NCBI GenBank assembly: GCA_035621235.1
Contig: CP141731.1
Coordinates: forward strand, 1,612,001 to 1,676,000
Source: Actinomycetaceae bacterium MB13-C1-2
GTDB lineage: Bacteria; Actinomycetota; Actinomycetes; Actinomycetales; Actinomycetaceae
Direction of reading: 5' to 3'
Length of the DNA stretch: 64,000 nucleotides
Part shown: one piece after another, positions 34,049 through 42,952 of the stretch
Layout: every line of letters begins with the position of its first letter
Position numbering within the stretch: the first letter of the stretch is position 1
Program-made: the position numbers and the translations under genes
The notes under the pieces: generated by a model
Told to the model about the DNA's origin: nothing
Databases searched by the model: none
Seen by the model: the letters and a program-made list of their open reading frames with translations, nothing else

Positions 34049-35419
34049 ATGACGCAGGAGACAATCGTCGTGGACCCGGACAAAGAGGTGGTCGCGGGCG
34101 CCCTTAGAAAAGTAACGAAGTACCTCATCCCATTTTTGCTCTTGATGTACGTCATTGCATTCATCGATCGTACGAATCTCGGCTGGGCGCAACAGGCGTG
34201 GGAAGCGGACTACGGGATCTCTACCGCTGCGTACACCTTCGGTGCAACGTTGTTCTTCATTGGCTATGCGGTCTTCGAGGTGCCTTCCAACCTGATCATG
34301 CATAGGGTTGGAGCGAGGTGGTGGATGACTCGAATCATGATCACCTGGGGTTTGGTCGCCATACTGTTCATGTTTGTCAACGGTCCAACTATGTTCTATG
34401 TGCTCCGATTTCTACTCGGCGTCGCAGAGGCAGGCTTTTTCCCGGGTGTGATGCTCTTCCTCACGTACTGGTACCCTGCCGCCCGCCGAGGATGGGCGAC
34501 CGGTCTCTTCTACATGGGCCTGCCCATCGCCAACATAGTCGGCAACCCGCTCTCGGGCGGCCTTCTGGAGATGGATGGCATACTCGGAATGGACGGGATC
34601 CACTGGATGTTCCTCGTTGAGGGTGGACTTGCGGTGGTCGTAGGTTTCATTGCTCCATGGGTGCTCGTTGATCGACCGCAAAAGGCGAAATGGCTTACAC
34701 AGGAGGAACGCGATCATCTAACTGCACAAATTGCGATTGAGGAAGCCGCGAAAGAGAAGGCAAAGCCGATCAGCTGGGCGAAAGCATTAGTCGACCCAAA
34801 GATCCTTTATTTTTGTCTGATCTATATGTGCATTCAGGCATCCGTTTACGGTCTGACCTTCTTCTTGCCTAAGCAGGTGACGCACATGACGGGGCAGAGC
34901 GCGGGACTTGCGGCTGCGCTAGTAACTGCGATTCCGTGGGCGGTAGCCCTCGTCGGCGTGATCTTTATCCCCAGGCTTGCCGACAAGACCGGTAAGTACC
35001 AGGGTTTCGCTGCGGTACTACTTCTGTTTTCGGGCGTGGGTATCGCGGTCTCAGGGGCCTTCCTGGAAAGCCCGGTTCCGGCACTGTTCTTCCTTTCCCT
35101 CGCTGCAGTCGGTTTCGTGTGTGCGCAGCCGATCTTCTGGCAACTACCAACGCGGTATCTCAGCGGTGCGGCACTTGCTGGTGCCACTGGATTGATCAAT
35201 GCACTCGGCAATCTTGGCGGTTGGCTCGCACCGAATCTTCGTACCTGGGCAACCCAGTCCTGGTTTGGAACTCCCGATGCGCCGAATGAGGGGGCGGGCC
35301 TGGTCGTTCTTGGCATGGCAGGCATTCTCGGCTTCATTCTCATTTTGGGCCTGTATTTGCAAAAGAAGACTGACGCCGAGGTGGAGGCAGAGCTGATACA
35401 GGACGAGCTCGCGTCCTAG
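34049..35419 (+). CDS. MFS transporter, anion:cation symporter (ACS) family
   Basis: A 456-residue carrier with twelve transmembrane helices. The N-terminal signature YVIAFIDRTNLGWAQ, the GYAVFEVPSNLIMHRVGARWW loop and LLGVAEAGFFPGVMLFLTYW are diagnostic of the ACS subfamily, which imports organic anions such as hexarates, galactonate, tartrate and phthalate with protons. ATG 34049 is fixed by GAGGAGG eight bases upstream. As second gene of the operon it presumably imports the substrate, and the subfamily argues that the substrate is an acid rather than a neutral polyol. Confidence 0.88.
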   Translation: MTQETIVVDPDKEVVAGALRKVTKYLIPFLLLMYVIAFIDRTNLGWAQQAWEADYGISTAAYTFGATLFFIGYAVFEVPSNLIMHRVGARWWMTRIMITWGLVAILFMFVNGPTMFYVLRFLLGVAEAGFFPGVMLFLTYWYPAARRGWATGLFYMGLPIANIVGNPLSGGLLEMDGILGMDGIHWMFLVEGGLAVVVGFIAPWVLVDRPQKAKWLTQEERDHLTAQIAIEEAAKEKAKPISWAKALVDPKILYFCLIYMCIQASVYGLTFFLPKQVTHMTGQSAGLAAALVTAIPWAVALVGVIFIPRLADKTGKYQGFAAVLLLFSGVGIAVSGAFLESPVPALFFLSLAAVGFVCAQPIFWQLPTRYLSGAALAGATGLINALGNLGGWLAPNLRTWATQSWFGTPDAPNEGAGLVVLGMAGILGFILILGLYLQKKTDAEVEAELIQDELAS

Positions 35420-35466
35420 TCGCGAAATAGATGCGGTATGCAAAGTATTAAAGGAGAGAATAGAAA

Positions 35467-36243
35467 ATGAGTGAAGTTGCAACCTTCCCCGAGGAAAGAA
35501 CAGCCATCGTCTCAGGAGCTGGCGCTCCTCGCGGTATCGCCCGTGCGGTAGCCCGTCGTCTCCTAAGAGACAACTGGAACGTTGTGGTGTGCGATGTCGT
35601 CCCCGAGGTTCTTGAGTTTGAGCCCGAACTGGCAGCTGAGTACCCGGACCGTAAAGTCTTGACGCTCCAGTTCAACATCGCTGATGAGGAGCAAGTGAGG
35701 GCGGCTTTCGCAAACATTGACGAAACCATGCCACCACTGGTGGGAATGGCCAACGTCGCCGGTGTGGCGTGTCCGGTAGCGCTAGAAGACATCACCGTCG
35801 ATGAGTTCAATCGCGTCATGACCATAAATGCCACCGGCACTATGCTCATGATGAAGTACGGGTCGGAACTTATGAAAAAGGTGGGAGTCGGTCGCATTGT
35901 CAACTTTTCGTCCATCACGGCCCTGGACGGTGGTGGAACGTTCTCTAAGTTCGCCTATGCGGCTGCTAAGGCGGCGGTAATTGGGTTGACCCGCGGAGGA
36001 GCCCGTGAACTCGGCCAATCAGATATCACCTGCAACGCCATACTGCCTGGCCCCGTCGACACGGACATCATGGGTGGCAAGCTGACTGATGAACGCAAAG
36101 CGGCTATGTCTTCAAACATTCCACTCCGTCGAGTAGGACAACCTCAAGATCTGGCCGCTGTTGTGAATTTCTTGTTGTCGGAAGAAGCAGCTTTCGTCAA
36201 CGGTGTCTCCATGAACGTCGACGGTGGAAAACACATGCACTAA
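35467..36243 (+). CDS. SDR family NAD(P)-dependent oxidoreductase
   Basis: A 258-residue short-chain dehydrogenase. It has a variant cofactor loop (VSGAGAPRGIARAVA), the NVAG motif (MANVAGVACP), the catalytic Ser in NFSSITA and Tyr-Lys in YAAAKAAVIGLTRGGARELG, and a C-terminal VNGVSMNVDGG typical of FabG-like sugar alcohol or hydroxyacid dehydrogenases. AAAGGAGA precedes the ATG. In this operon it should oxidise the imported substrate, either a polyol such as threitol (as DthD/LthD do) or a sugar acid to a keto acid. It converges with the GntR gene. Confidence 0.88.
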   Translation: MSEVATFPEERTAIVSGAGAPRGIARAVARRLLRDNWNVVVCDVVPEVLEFEPELAAEYPDRKVLTLQFNIADEEQVRAAFANIDETMPPLVGMANVAGVACPVALEDITVDEFNRVMTINATGTMLMMKYGSELMKKVGVGRIVNFSSITALDGGGTFSKFAYAAAKAAVIGLTRGGARELGQSDITCNAILPGPVDTDIMGGKLTDERKAAMSSNIPLRRVGQPQDLAAVVNFLLSEEAAFVNGVSMNVDGGKHMH

Positions 36244-36268
36244 CCCTGCGGGATCTAGTACTGATCGT

Positions 36269-36307
36269 GGTCTAGCGGTGGCGAACCCTAATCGCCACTG
36301 CTAGACC
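36269..36307. terminator. Shared bidirectional terminator between SDR and GntR genes
   Basis: GGTCTAGCGGTGGCGA (36269-36284) pairs with TCGCCACTGCTAGACC (36292-36307), 16 pairs including one G-U, loop of seven bases. It includes the GntR stop codon and lies 26 bases after the SDR stop, so it can end both convergent transcripts. No long T run follows. Confidence 0.6.
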
Positions 36308-36992
36308 GCGCGTTTACGTTAGAGAGGTGTTTTTGTAGTGCATCGAGAGCCTTTTCGACATCACCGGTCTTGACCGCTTCAAGAATCTCTTTATGCTCGG
36401 CGACGGCTTCGGGAGCATCAGTCTTGCCTACGCCGAGAGTCTGACGCATGCGATGCACGCTGAATGACAGACTATTGACCGAACGCTCTATGTATCTATT
36501 GCCGCAGTGATCGAGGATCGATTGGTGAAAGTCCCAATCGCGTTTGAAATACTCCCGGAGATCCACGGGGTCTAGAGCACCATCAGAATCCATTAGGCGT
36601 TTGCCGATTGCTGCATGTTCTTCGAGCGCGTGTTCCAAGTCTGGAATGAGGTCGGGCAAATGGGTCATTGCGCGTTCAAGAGCACCTGTCTCTAGGACAA
36701 GCCTCGCATCGACAAGTTCCCGCATATTGCTTTCCGACATGGGTCGAGCGACTCGATATCCTCTTCGCGCTTGGCGCTCAACCAGACCTGTGTGTTCGAG
36801 GCGTGCTAGCGCTTCGCGAACAGGTGTAGGAGAAACCTGAAGCTGCTCAGAGATGCGATCAATTCCCAAAGGCTCGTGCGGGGCCATCTGCCCCGATATC
36901 AGCATGTCTAGGAGCGCGTCGTAGATTGCATCGGGCAGGCTGCGGGGAGCCGAACTCGACAGGGGTCGTAATGGCGTATCACTCGAAGACAT
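36288..36992 (-). CDS. GntR family regulator, FCD (FadR) subfamily
   Basis: A 234-residue regulator. The winged helix (residues 15-85: LPDAIYDALLDMLISGQ, GIDRISEQLQVSPTPVREALARLEHTGLV) precedes an all-helical FCD ligand domain with metal ligands DWDFH, FSVHRMR and VAEHKEI. FCD regulators bind organic acids or sugar acids and are usually repressors of the adjoining catabolic genes. It is encoded opposite to and between the two operons, and both operon promoters carry a common 19-base motif that is its probable operator. Its own promoter region lacks an obvious copy. Confidence 0.9.
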   Translation of the reverse strand: MSSSDTPLRPLSSSAPRSLPDAIYDALLDMLISGQMAPHEPLGIDRISEQLQVSPTPVREALARLEHTGLVERQARRGYRVARPMSESNMRELVDARLVLETGALERAMTHLPDLIPDLEHALEEHAAIGKRLMDSDGALDPVDLREYFKRDWDFHQSILDHCGNRYIERSVNSLSFSVHRMRQTLGVGKTDAPEAVAEHKEILEAVKTGDVEKALDALQKHLSNVNARSSSGD

Positions 36993-37293
36993 AAGGGTAT
37001 TTTAGCTAGACGAACGACCCGGACGGCTACCGGCGTGTTTGCTCGGTCCATCGGGCGACAGCGCCGATGACCTGCCCCACTTTCATCTGTCGCTGGTCCG
37101 TTTGATATCGCCTGGCTCAGAGAGTTCCTGACATCCTCGTTTGCAGTCGCACACCGACTTGTGGGTAGGGGATCATCAACTGTCCTGCCAGCGTCTCGCC
37201 CGGAGTAAAGCGTCGAATCACGCTTGTACTAGGATTCTATATCCTATAGTCTATATGATAAAGTGATCGACAACGACCTCCGGGAGCAGAACG
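36993..37293. other. Intergenic region between GntR and kinase genes
   Basis: These 301 bases contain no credible gene. The AT-rich right end holds the kinase operon promoter and operator, and GGGAG (just before 37294) is the kinase ribosome site. The GntR-proximal half shows no recognised motif. Confidence 0.6.
37224..37259 (+). promoter_or_regulatory. Promoter and GntR operator-like site before the kinase operon
   Basis: TTGTAC (37224-37229) and TATAGT (37245-37250) form a possible promoter, although the 15-base spacer is short; TATGAT at 37254 is an alternative -10. The 19 bases ATCCTATAGTCTATATGAT (37241-37259) match the site at 32938-32956 at 15 positions, and an AGGAT...ATCCT inverted pair extends it leftwards. 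A repressor bound here would cover the -10. Confidence 0.55.
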
Positions 37294-39036
37294 ATGACGT
37301 ATCTGGTCAATAGCCCTAAAGAATTCGCCACAGACAGTCTTAAAGGAATGGTCCTTGCAAACGGCAGATATTTACAGGCAGTGCACGGTGGAGTAGTTCG
37401 AAGTACGTCGAGTCCGGATGGTGAGGTTAGCGTCGTTGTGGGCGGAGGCTCGGGACACTACCCAGCGTTCGCTGGTTGGGTTGGTCCGGGCTTGGCCCAC
37501 GGGTCGGTCTGCGGCAATATTTTCGCTTCACCGTCTGCGTCGCAGGTGAGGTCGGTGGTAGAGCAAGCTGACAATGGTGGTGGAACGCTCCTTCTGTTTG
37601 GCAACTATGCGGGTGACGTCTTACACTTTGGGGCTGCGGCGAAGAGCTTAAATGACGATGGAATCGATACGCGCATTGTTTTGATTTCTGACGACATTGC
37701 GTCGAACACGCCAGACAAGCACGATGATCGGCGCGGGATTGCCGGCGACATCATGGTTGTTAAGGTCGCGGGCGCCGCGGCAGCGGCCGGTTTGGATCTT
37801 GACAACGTTGAGCGGGTTGCCCGCAAGGCAAACAGTTCCACGCGCACGCTGGGCGTCGCGTTCACAGGTTGCACGCTTCCTGGTTCCGCAGAGCCTCTCT
37901 TTGCTGTTCCTCAGGGCCATTATGCACTGGGATTGGGAATACACGGTGAACCGGGTATTACCACGCATCCGATGACATCTGCAAAAGAAATTGGCGATCT
38001 TCTGGTTGATCGTCTTCTGGCCGAAGAGCCAAAACGAAACGAGGCAGGTTACAGGGGTCGCGTCGCCGTCCTGGTCAACGGTCTGGGAGCCACTAAGTAT
38101 GAGGAACTTTTCGTTCTTTTTGGTTCGATTGCCGAGACCCTTGAAGAGAACGGCTTTACCCTTGTGAATCCTGTCGTAGGCGAACAAGTGACTTCGCTGG
38201 ATATGGCCGGAGCTTCCCTGACTCTGATGTTTCTTGACGACGAGTTGGAGGAGTATTGGTTGGCTCCCGCAGACTCACCAGCGTTCAAACTTGGTGCGAT
38301 TAAGCAAGGGGCGGCTCGCCGCGTCGTGATCGAGACCAAGTCCAAGGAACTTCCCGTTGGCTCGCCCGAGTCCGCTGCACAGGCCGCTAAGGCAGTCAGC
38401 TTCGTTGAACTTCTCGCAACGGTGTCGGCAGAGAAAGAGGACGAGCTGGGCAATCTAGACTCGATCGCTGGAGACGGCGACCACGGTCAGGGAATGTCGT
38501 TGGGGTCCGCTGCGGCGGCGCGAGTTGCTCGGGAACTTGTCGCCCACAAGGTGGGCATGCACACGCTTTTTGCCGAAGCTGGAGCTGCTTGGGCGGAAGG
38601 AGCCGGGGGTACGTCGGGCGCGGCATGGGGTGCAGCTGTCACAGCGATGGGCCAGGCTCTTAGTGATGAACGCGCCGCGACCGACGAGGAAATCGGACGC
38701 GCAAGTGTATCGGCTGTGCGAGCCTTTTCGAATGTTGGTACCGCGGTTCCGGGCGACAAGACGATGATCGACGCAACCCATCCGTTCGCCGAAGAACTGG
38801 AGGCGCGTCTTGATCGAGGCGATGATTTGGCTTCCGCGTGGTGCGCTGCTGCGGCTGTGGCAATGGAAGCAGCGGAAGCAACTGCCAAGATGATTGCTCG
38901 AAAGGGACGTGCACGCACGCACGGGGCTGCGTCGATTGGAACTCCCGACCCGGGAGCGACCTCGTTTTCGATGCTGATGACCGCTGTGGGTGAGGCCCTG
39001 TTGTCAGACCCGAGCGCAGATCACCAAACACGCTAG
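37294..39036 (+). CDS. Dihydroxyacetone kinase family, DhaK-DhaL fusion; probable erythrulose kinase
   Basis: A 580-residue ATP-dependent kinase. The DhaK domain (1-330) has GGGSGHYPAFAGWVGPG, GNYAGDVLHFG and the substrate-binding His in LGLGIHGEPGITT. The DhaL domain (355-580) has the Mg-ATP motif SIAGDGDHGQGMSLGS, GGTSGAAWG and DKTMIDA. GHYPAF instead of the GHEPAH of classical dihydroxyacetone kinases, plus neighbouring RpiB-like and TPI-like isomerases, point to a tetrulose kinase such as LerK or DerK of Mycolicibacterium threitol catabolism. It heads a three-gene operon. Confidence 0.85.
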   Translation: MTYLVNSPKEFATDSLKGMVLANGRYLQAVHGGVVRSTSSPDGEVSVVVGGGSGHYPAFAGWVGPGLAHGSVCGNIFASPSASQVRSVVEQADNGGGTLLLFGNYAGDVLHFGAAAKSLNDDGIDTRIVLISDDIASNTPDKHDDRRGIAGDIMVVKVAGAAAAAGLDLDNVERVARKANSSTRTLGVAFTGCTLPGSAEPLFAVPQGHYALGLGIHGEPGITTHPMTSAKEIGDLLVDRLLAEEPKRNEAGYRGRVAVLVNGLGATKYEELFVLFGSIAETLEENGFTLVNPVVGEQVTSLDMAGASLTLMFLDDELEEYWLAPADSPAFKLGAIKQGAARRVVIETKSKELPVGSPESAAQAAKAVSFVELLATVSAEKEDELGNLDSIAGDGDHGQGMSLGSAAAARVARELVAHKVGMHTLFAEAGAAWAEGAGGTSGAAWGAAVTAMGQALSDERAATDEEIGRASVSAVRAFSNVGTAVPGDKTMIDATHPFAEELEARLDRGDDLASAWCAAAAVAMEAAEATAKMIARKGRARTHGAASIGTPDPGATSFSMLMTAVGEALLSDPSADHQTR

Positions 39037-39065
39037 ATACAAACACAGTAGATAGAGGAAAAAGG

Positions 39066-39521
39066 ATGGGTTTTCGTGTTGTTGTCGCTGGCGACATTGC
39101 TGGCTATGAATATAAGGAAACGATTAAGGCCGATCTTGAGGCCGATCCTCGCATAGATGAGGTGATTGACGCGGGAGTGGGCGCTGGTGAAGACGTCGAC
39201 TATCCCCATGTAGCAACCAGGGCGGCTCGGATGATCGCCGATGGCAAAGCCGACCGTGGCATTTTCATTTGCGGAACCGGGCTTGGTGTCGCTATGGCCG
39301 CCAACAAGGTCAAGGGGATTCGTGCTGGAACTGCGCATGATTCGTTTTCAGTGGAGCGCTTGGTTCTCTCCAACGACGCACAGATTCTGTGCATGGGGGA
39401 GCGTGTCATCGGGCGTGAGCTTGCCCGCAGACTTGCCAAAGAGTTCTTCGATTACAGGTTCGATTCTTCCTCGCCGTCGGCCCCCAAGGTCGAGGCTATG
39501 TGCGCTTACGAGGCCGAGTAG
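39066..39521 (+). CDS. RpiB/LacA-LacB family isomerase; probable D-erythrulose 4-phosphate isomerase
   Basis: A 151-residue RpiB-fold protein. GIFICGTGLGVAMAANKVKGIRAG contains the catalytic Cys and anion hole, and DYPHVATRAA the conserved His. The N-terminal AGDIAGYEYK replaces the CDHAGxxLK of ribose 5-phosphate isomerase B, and SFSVERLVLSNDAQILCMG replaces the usual substrate loop, both fitting the tetrose branch (DerI/EryI). It would convert D-erythrulose 4-phosphate to D-erythrose 4-phosphate, which enters the pentose phosphate pathway. AAAAAGG precedes the ATG. The stop abuts the start of the TPI-like gene. Confidence 0.83.
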   Translation: MGFRVVVAGDIAGYEYKETIKADLEADPRIDEVIDAGVGAGEDVDYPHVATRAARMIADGKADRGIFICGTGLGVAMAANKVKGIRAGTAHDSFSVERLVLSNDAQILCMGERVIGRELARRLAKEFFDYRFDSSSPSAPKVEAMCAYEAE

Positions 39522-40265
39522 ATGTTGTGGGTTGGAACAAGCTGGAAAATGAACGGCTCGCTTGGCTTTGCGCGTGACTATGCGCGGAGCCTGAGGCAAG
39601 CAGACCTGCATAACTGGGCAGGAGTACAACCGTTTGTTATCCCTTCTTTCACCGCGATCGACACCGTTCGAAACGAACTCGGACCCGATTCGCCGGTGCT
39701 ACTCGGCGCGCAGAACGCTCACTGGGAAGACGAGGGAGCGTGGACCGGAGAAATATCGGTGCTCCAAGCTATGGACGCTGGGGCACAACTCATCGAAATT
39801 GGACACTCTGAGCGTCGCGCCAATTTCGCTGAGACCAACGAGGTTGTGCGTAGGAAGGTTGAAGCGACCTTGCTGGCCGGAGCGCGACCGCTACTTTGCG
39901 TGGGTGAACCAGCCGAAGTCTTTAGGGCGGGAGGATCTGTTTCATACATAACTGAGCAGGCCGACGCTGCGCTATGCGGCTTAGATAGCTCCTCTGTGAT
40001 CCTCGCCTACGAGCCAATCTGGGCTATTGGGGAGAACGGGCGAGAACCCGAGCGCGAAGATCTAGTAACCGCATTTGCTGCCCTGCGCGAGCGCTATGAG
40101 ACCCGAGTTGAAGCGATCCTCTATGGAGGGTCGGTTAATCAGAAGAACGCCCTGGATCTTCTCAACATACAAGGCGTTGGCGGCCTATTTGTGGGACGGT
40201 CCGCATGGAGTGTGGAGGGCTACCTCGATATTCTAAGGATCGCTACCCAAAAGGCGGCTGGATAG
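39522..40265 (+). CDS. Triosephosphate isomerase-like protein; probable L-erythrulose 1-phosphate isomerase
   Basis: A 247-residue TIM-family isomerase with all catalytic residues: Lys in GTSWKMNG, His in IEIGHSERR and Glu in AYEPIWAIGE, with GGSVN as the phosphate loop. WKMNGS and HWEDEGAWTGE differ from housekeeping TpiA and resemble the LerI/EryH group, which interconverts L-erythrulose 1-phosphate and D-erythrulose 4-phosphate. Operon position directly after kinase and RpiB-like genes supports that role; triosephosphate activity is the alternative. Confidence 0.85.
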   Translation: MLWVGTSWKMNGSLGFARDYARSLRQADLHNWAGVQPFVIPSFTAIDTVRNELGPDSPVLLGAQNAHWEDEGAWTGEISVLQAMDAGAQLIEIGHSERRANFAETNEVVRRKVEATLLAGARPLLCVGEPAEVFRAGGSVSYITEQADAALCGLDSSSVILAYEPIWAIGENGREPEREDLVTAFAALRERYETRVEAILYGGSVNQKNALDLLNIQGVGGLFVGRSAWSVEGYLDILRIATQKAAG

Positions 40266-40405
40266 GGGTTGTGGCGGAGGGCGCAATCTTCACTGAAGCT
40301 AATATATGGCCGAAGAGCGGGGTCCCTTCTCCCAGATAAACCAACCTCAACTTCTGGGCCGAGAGTGTTGTTCAGGCTTTCTCTCCACGAGTTGATGAGC
40401 GACAA

Positions 40406-41167
40406 CTAAATGTAGAGCGCCGGCTCGACCATGACTCCGTCCTCGTGGAGGTAGGTTTGCTTGAACTTGACTGAGACCTCATCCGCGGCAGGTGTACTGC
40501 CGTCGCGACTCGGCTTGACGGTGATCTCGCCCTCCAGGGTTGAAGCTTCCAGGCTTGTCTCCAAAGAAGTGCACGCCTCGCGCGAATCCGCCGGAAGCCT
40601 CGCGGGGAGAACCTCATGGGTGTGGGAGCCTCGTTCTTCAGACGTCCCCCGTAGGTGCGAGGGAACCCCTACGGCCACGCCCTTTTCGGGAACGTCTTTG
40701 ACCACAACAGCGTTTGCGCCCACCTTTGCGTCGGAGCCGACCGTCACGGGACCCAAGACCTTGGCTCCCGCGCCAAGAATCACGCGGTCTCCCACGGTTG
40801 GGTGACGCTTTCCGGGGGTCATGGTGACACCGCCGAGGGTTACCTCATGAAAGATGAGGACATCATTGCCAATCTCTGCCGTTTCGCCAACGACGACGCC
40901 CATGGCGTGATCGATGAACAAACGGTCCCCGATTGTGGCGCCGGGGTGAATATCCACGCCGGTGAAGAATCGTGCCGTGGACTGAATAGCCCTGGCAGGA
41001 AATCGTGCTCCATTGGTCCAAAGAGCGTGCGAGACGCGATAGCTCCAAAGAGCGTGAAGACCGGGGTAGAGGAGTGCTACTTCAAGTGCGGACCTTGCAG
41101 CGGGGTCGCGTTCTCTCGCCGCCTTCAGGTCGTCTCGCATTTGCTTGAATGGGTGGGGTACCTTCAC
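40406..41167 (-). CDS. cysE: Serine O-acetyltransferase
   Basis: A 253-residue left-handed beta-helix acetyltransferase. GVDIHPGATIGDRLFIDHAMGVVVGETAEIGNDV and HEVTLGG are the catalytic core, followed by hexapeptide repeats to GVPSHLRG. The N-terminal helical domain is shortened, as in actinobacterial CysE, and about 70 unrelated residues extend the C-terminus. It makes O-acetylserine for CysK, encoded 38 bases upstream in the same operon. The start is GTG 41167 with AGGAGAG seven bases upstream. Confidence 0.92.
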   Translation of the reverse strand: MKVPHPFKQMRDDLKAARERDPAARSALEVALLYPGLHALWSYRVSHALWTNGARFPARAIQSTARFFTGVDIHPGATIGDRLFIDHAMGVVVGETAEIGNDVLIFHEVTLGGVTMTPGKRHPTVGDRVILGAGAKVLGPVTVGSDAKVGANAVVVKDVPEKGVAVGVPSHLRGTSEERGSHTHEVLPARLPADSREACTSLETSLEASTLEGEITVKPSRDGSTPAADEVSVKFKQTYLHEDGVMVEPALYI

Positions 41168-41205
41168 TCCCGCGCTCTCCTCTCCCCGGTGTTTCGTGTC
41201 GCGCT

Positions 41206-42141
41206 CTAGTCTTCTTCTAGTCCCTCGAAGAGCTTAGTAGAAAGGTAACGTTCTCCGGTGTCGGGAAGGACGACAACGATCGTCTTCCCCTCATTCTCGC
41301 GGCGAGCAGCAACATCGACTGCGGCGGCGAGAGCCGCCCCGGAGGAAATTCCGACAAGCAGACCCTCATCGCGGGCTGCCTGACGAGCCACCTCAATTGC
41401 CTTTTCGCCGGGGACGGCAATGATCTCGTCAATGACGTCCTGATTTAGAACCGCTGGCACGAAGTTTGCGCCGATACCCTGGATGAGGTGCGGACCGGCT
41501 TTTCCCTCACTAAGCAGGGGAGACTCGGCCGGCTCAACCGCGATGATCTGGACCCCGGGTTTACGCGACTTTAGTACTTCTCCTACGCCTGTGATCGTGC
41601 CACCGGTGCCGATGCCACCGATGAAGATATCTACCTCGCCGTCGGTGTCGTTCCAGACCTCTTCGGCGGTGGTAGTCCGATGTGCTTGAACATTTGCCTC
41701 GTTCTCAAACTGTCGGGCAAGGACTGCGCCGGGGCGGGTTTTGACAATCTCATTTGCTGCCTCGACAGCCCCCTTCATCCCCAGCGGAGGGTCGGTCAAG
41801 ACGAGCTCGGCTCCGTATGCACGCATAAGCGCGCGCCGCTCCTTACTCATGGACGAGGGCATAGCAAGAACCACGTTGTAGCCACGAGATGCCCCCACCA
41901 TGGCAAGGGCGATACCGGTGTTGCCGGAGGTCGCCTCAACAATGGTGCCACCGGGCTTAAGCTCACCGGATGCCTCGGCGGCGTCGATGATACCGCGTGC
42001 AATACGGTCCTTTACTGACGAGGCGGGGTTGAAGCTCTCTACCTTGGCCAGAACCGTTGCGTTTTGATCGGTCATGGAGTTCACCCTTACCAGAGGGGTG
42101 TTGCCAATAGTTGAAGCGATGTTCGCGTGGATGTTCGCCAT
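41206..42141 (-). CDS. cysK: Cysteine synthase A (O-acetylserine sulfhydrylase)
   Basis: A 311-residue PLP enzyme. The Schiff-base lysine is in [11 protein letters not shown], the substrate loop is [12 protein letters not shown], the phosphate cradle [13 protein letters not shown], and the C-terminal Ser in [11 protein letters not shown]. It condenses O-acetylserine with sulfide to cysteine. The order cysK-cysE allows formation of the cysteine synthase complex and coupled expression. Confidence 0.95.
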   Translation of the reverse strand: MANIHANIASTIGNTPLVRVNSMTDQNATVLAKVESFNPASSVKDRIARGIIDAAEASGELKPGGTIVEATSGNTGIALAMVGASRGYNVVLAMPSSMSKERRALMRAYGAELVLTDPPLGMKGAVEAANEIVKTRPGAVLARQFENEANVQAHRTTTAEEVWNDTDGEVDIFIGGIGTGGTITGVGEVLKSRKPGVQIIAVEPAESPLLSEGKAGPHLIQGIGANFVPAVLNQDVIDEIIAVPGEKAIEVARQAARDEGLLVGISSGAALAAAVDVAARRENEGKTIVVVLPDTGERYLSTKLFEGLEED

Positions 42142-42225
42142 TTCGTCTCACTTGTCCCTTGATAGTGCAATAGAACTGCGTGACCAGCCTACGGAGGATT
42201 AACGAGGGGTGTCGAGGACGACCGA

Positions 42226-42864
42226 CTACGCGGACAGCGGAATGTCAATAACCTTGGTTCCGATTGGGATGAGCGTACATGGGGCACGGGTTAGAGAAGC
42301 GGCTAGATGCTCGATTTCCTCAACCTGGTTGCCCTGCAGGGCCAGAGTGACACGGAGCGAAGCACCCCACTCTTCACTCAATACCCGTATGCCTCTCTGG
42401 TGAATAATTGATTGAAACTGCCCTGCGAACTCAGAGGGCACCTCTACCTCTACCAGGTCCATACGGATTCTCTTCGCGAGTGAGGCTTGATTCAGAGCCG
42501 TTCGTGTCGCCGAAGAATAGGCGCGCACTAGGCCGCCGGTGCCCAGGAGCACTCCGCCAAAGTAGCGAGTTACCACCGTGACGACGTTAACCAGATTAGC
42601 CCCGGTTAGGACTTCAAGGATTGGCGGGCCGGCCGTTCCTGAGGGTTCTCCGTCGTCGGAGGAATGAGTGCGTGGTGGTCCCGCCTCCGAACTAATGACG
42701 AAGGCGGAGCAGTGGTGCCGGGCATCGGGAAACTCTGCCCGGACCAGACTCACGATCTCGCGTGCTTCATGCTCGTTTTCCGCGCGGGATAGGGTGGTGA
42801 TGAAGCGAGAGCGCTTCTCCACTATCTCACTGCGCACCACGGGACCCGGCAATAGCGTGAACAT
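42226..42864 (-). CDS. IMPACT/YigZ family protein (UPF0029)
   Basis: A 212-residue protein with the UPF0029 signature DDGEPSGTAGPPILEVL and TRYFGGVLLGTGGLVRAYSSA, preceded by KRSRFITTLSRAENEHEA. The C-terminal ferredoxin-like domain follows. The family binds RNA or ribosome-associated factors; bacterial function is unclear. It stands alone between cysK and rpmF with divergent orientation to rpmF. Confidence 0.9.
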   Translation of the reverse strand: MFTLLPGPVVRSEIVEKRSRFITTLSRAENEHEAREIVSLVRAEFPDARHHCSAFVISSEAGPPRTHSSDDGEPSGTAGPPILEVLTGANLVNVVTVVTRYFGGVLLGTGGLVRAYSSATRTALNQASLAKRIRMDLVEVEVPSEFAGQFQSIIHQRGIRVLSEEWGASLRVTLALQGNQVEEIEHLAASLTRAPCTLIPIGTKVIDIPLSA

Positions 42865-42952
42865 GGTGACATTGTCGCATTTCGATTACCCTGTTTGGCG
42901 CGTGTATGTAAGGCTTGTAGCCGTGAATCGGGTCTGGCCGGACTGTGCTCAT

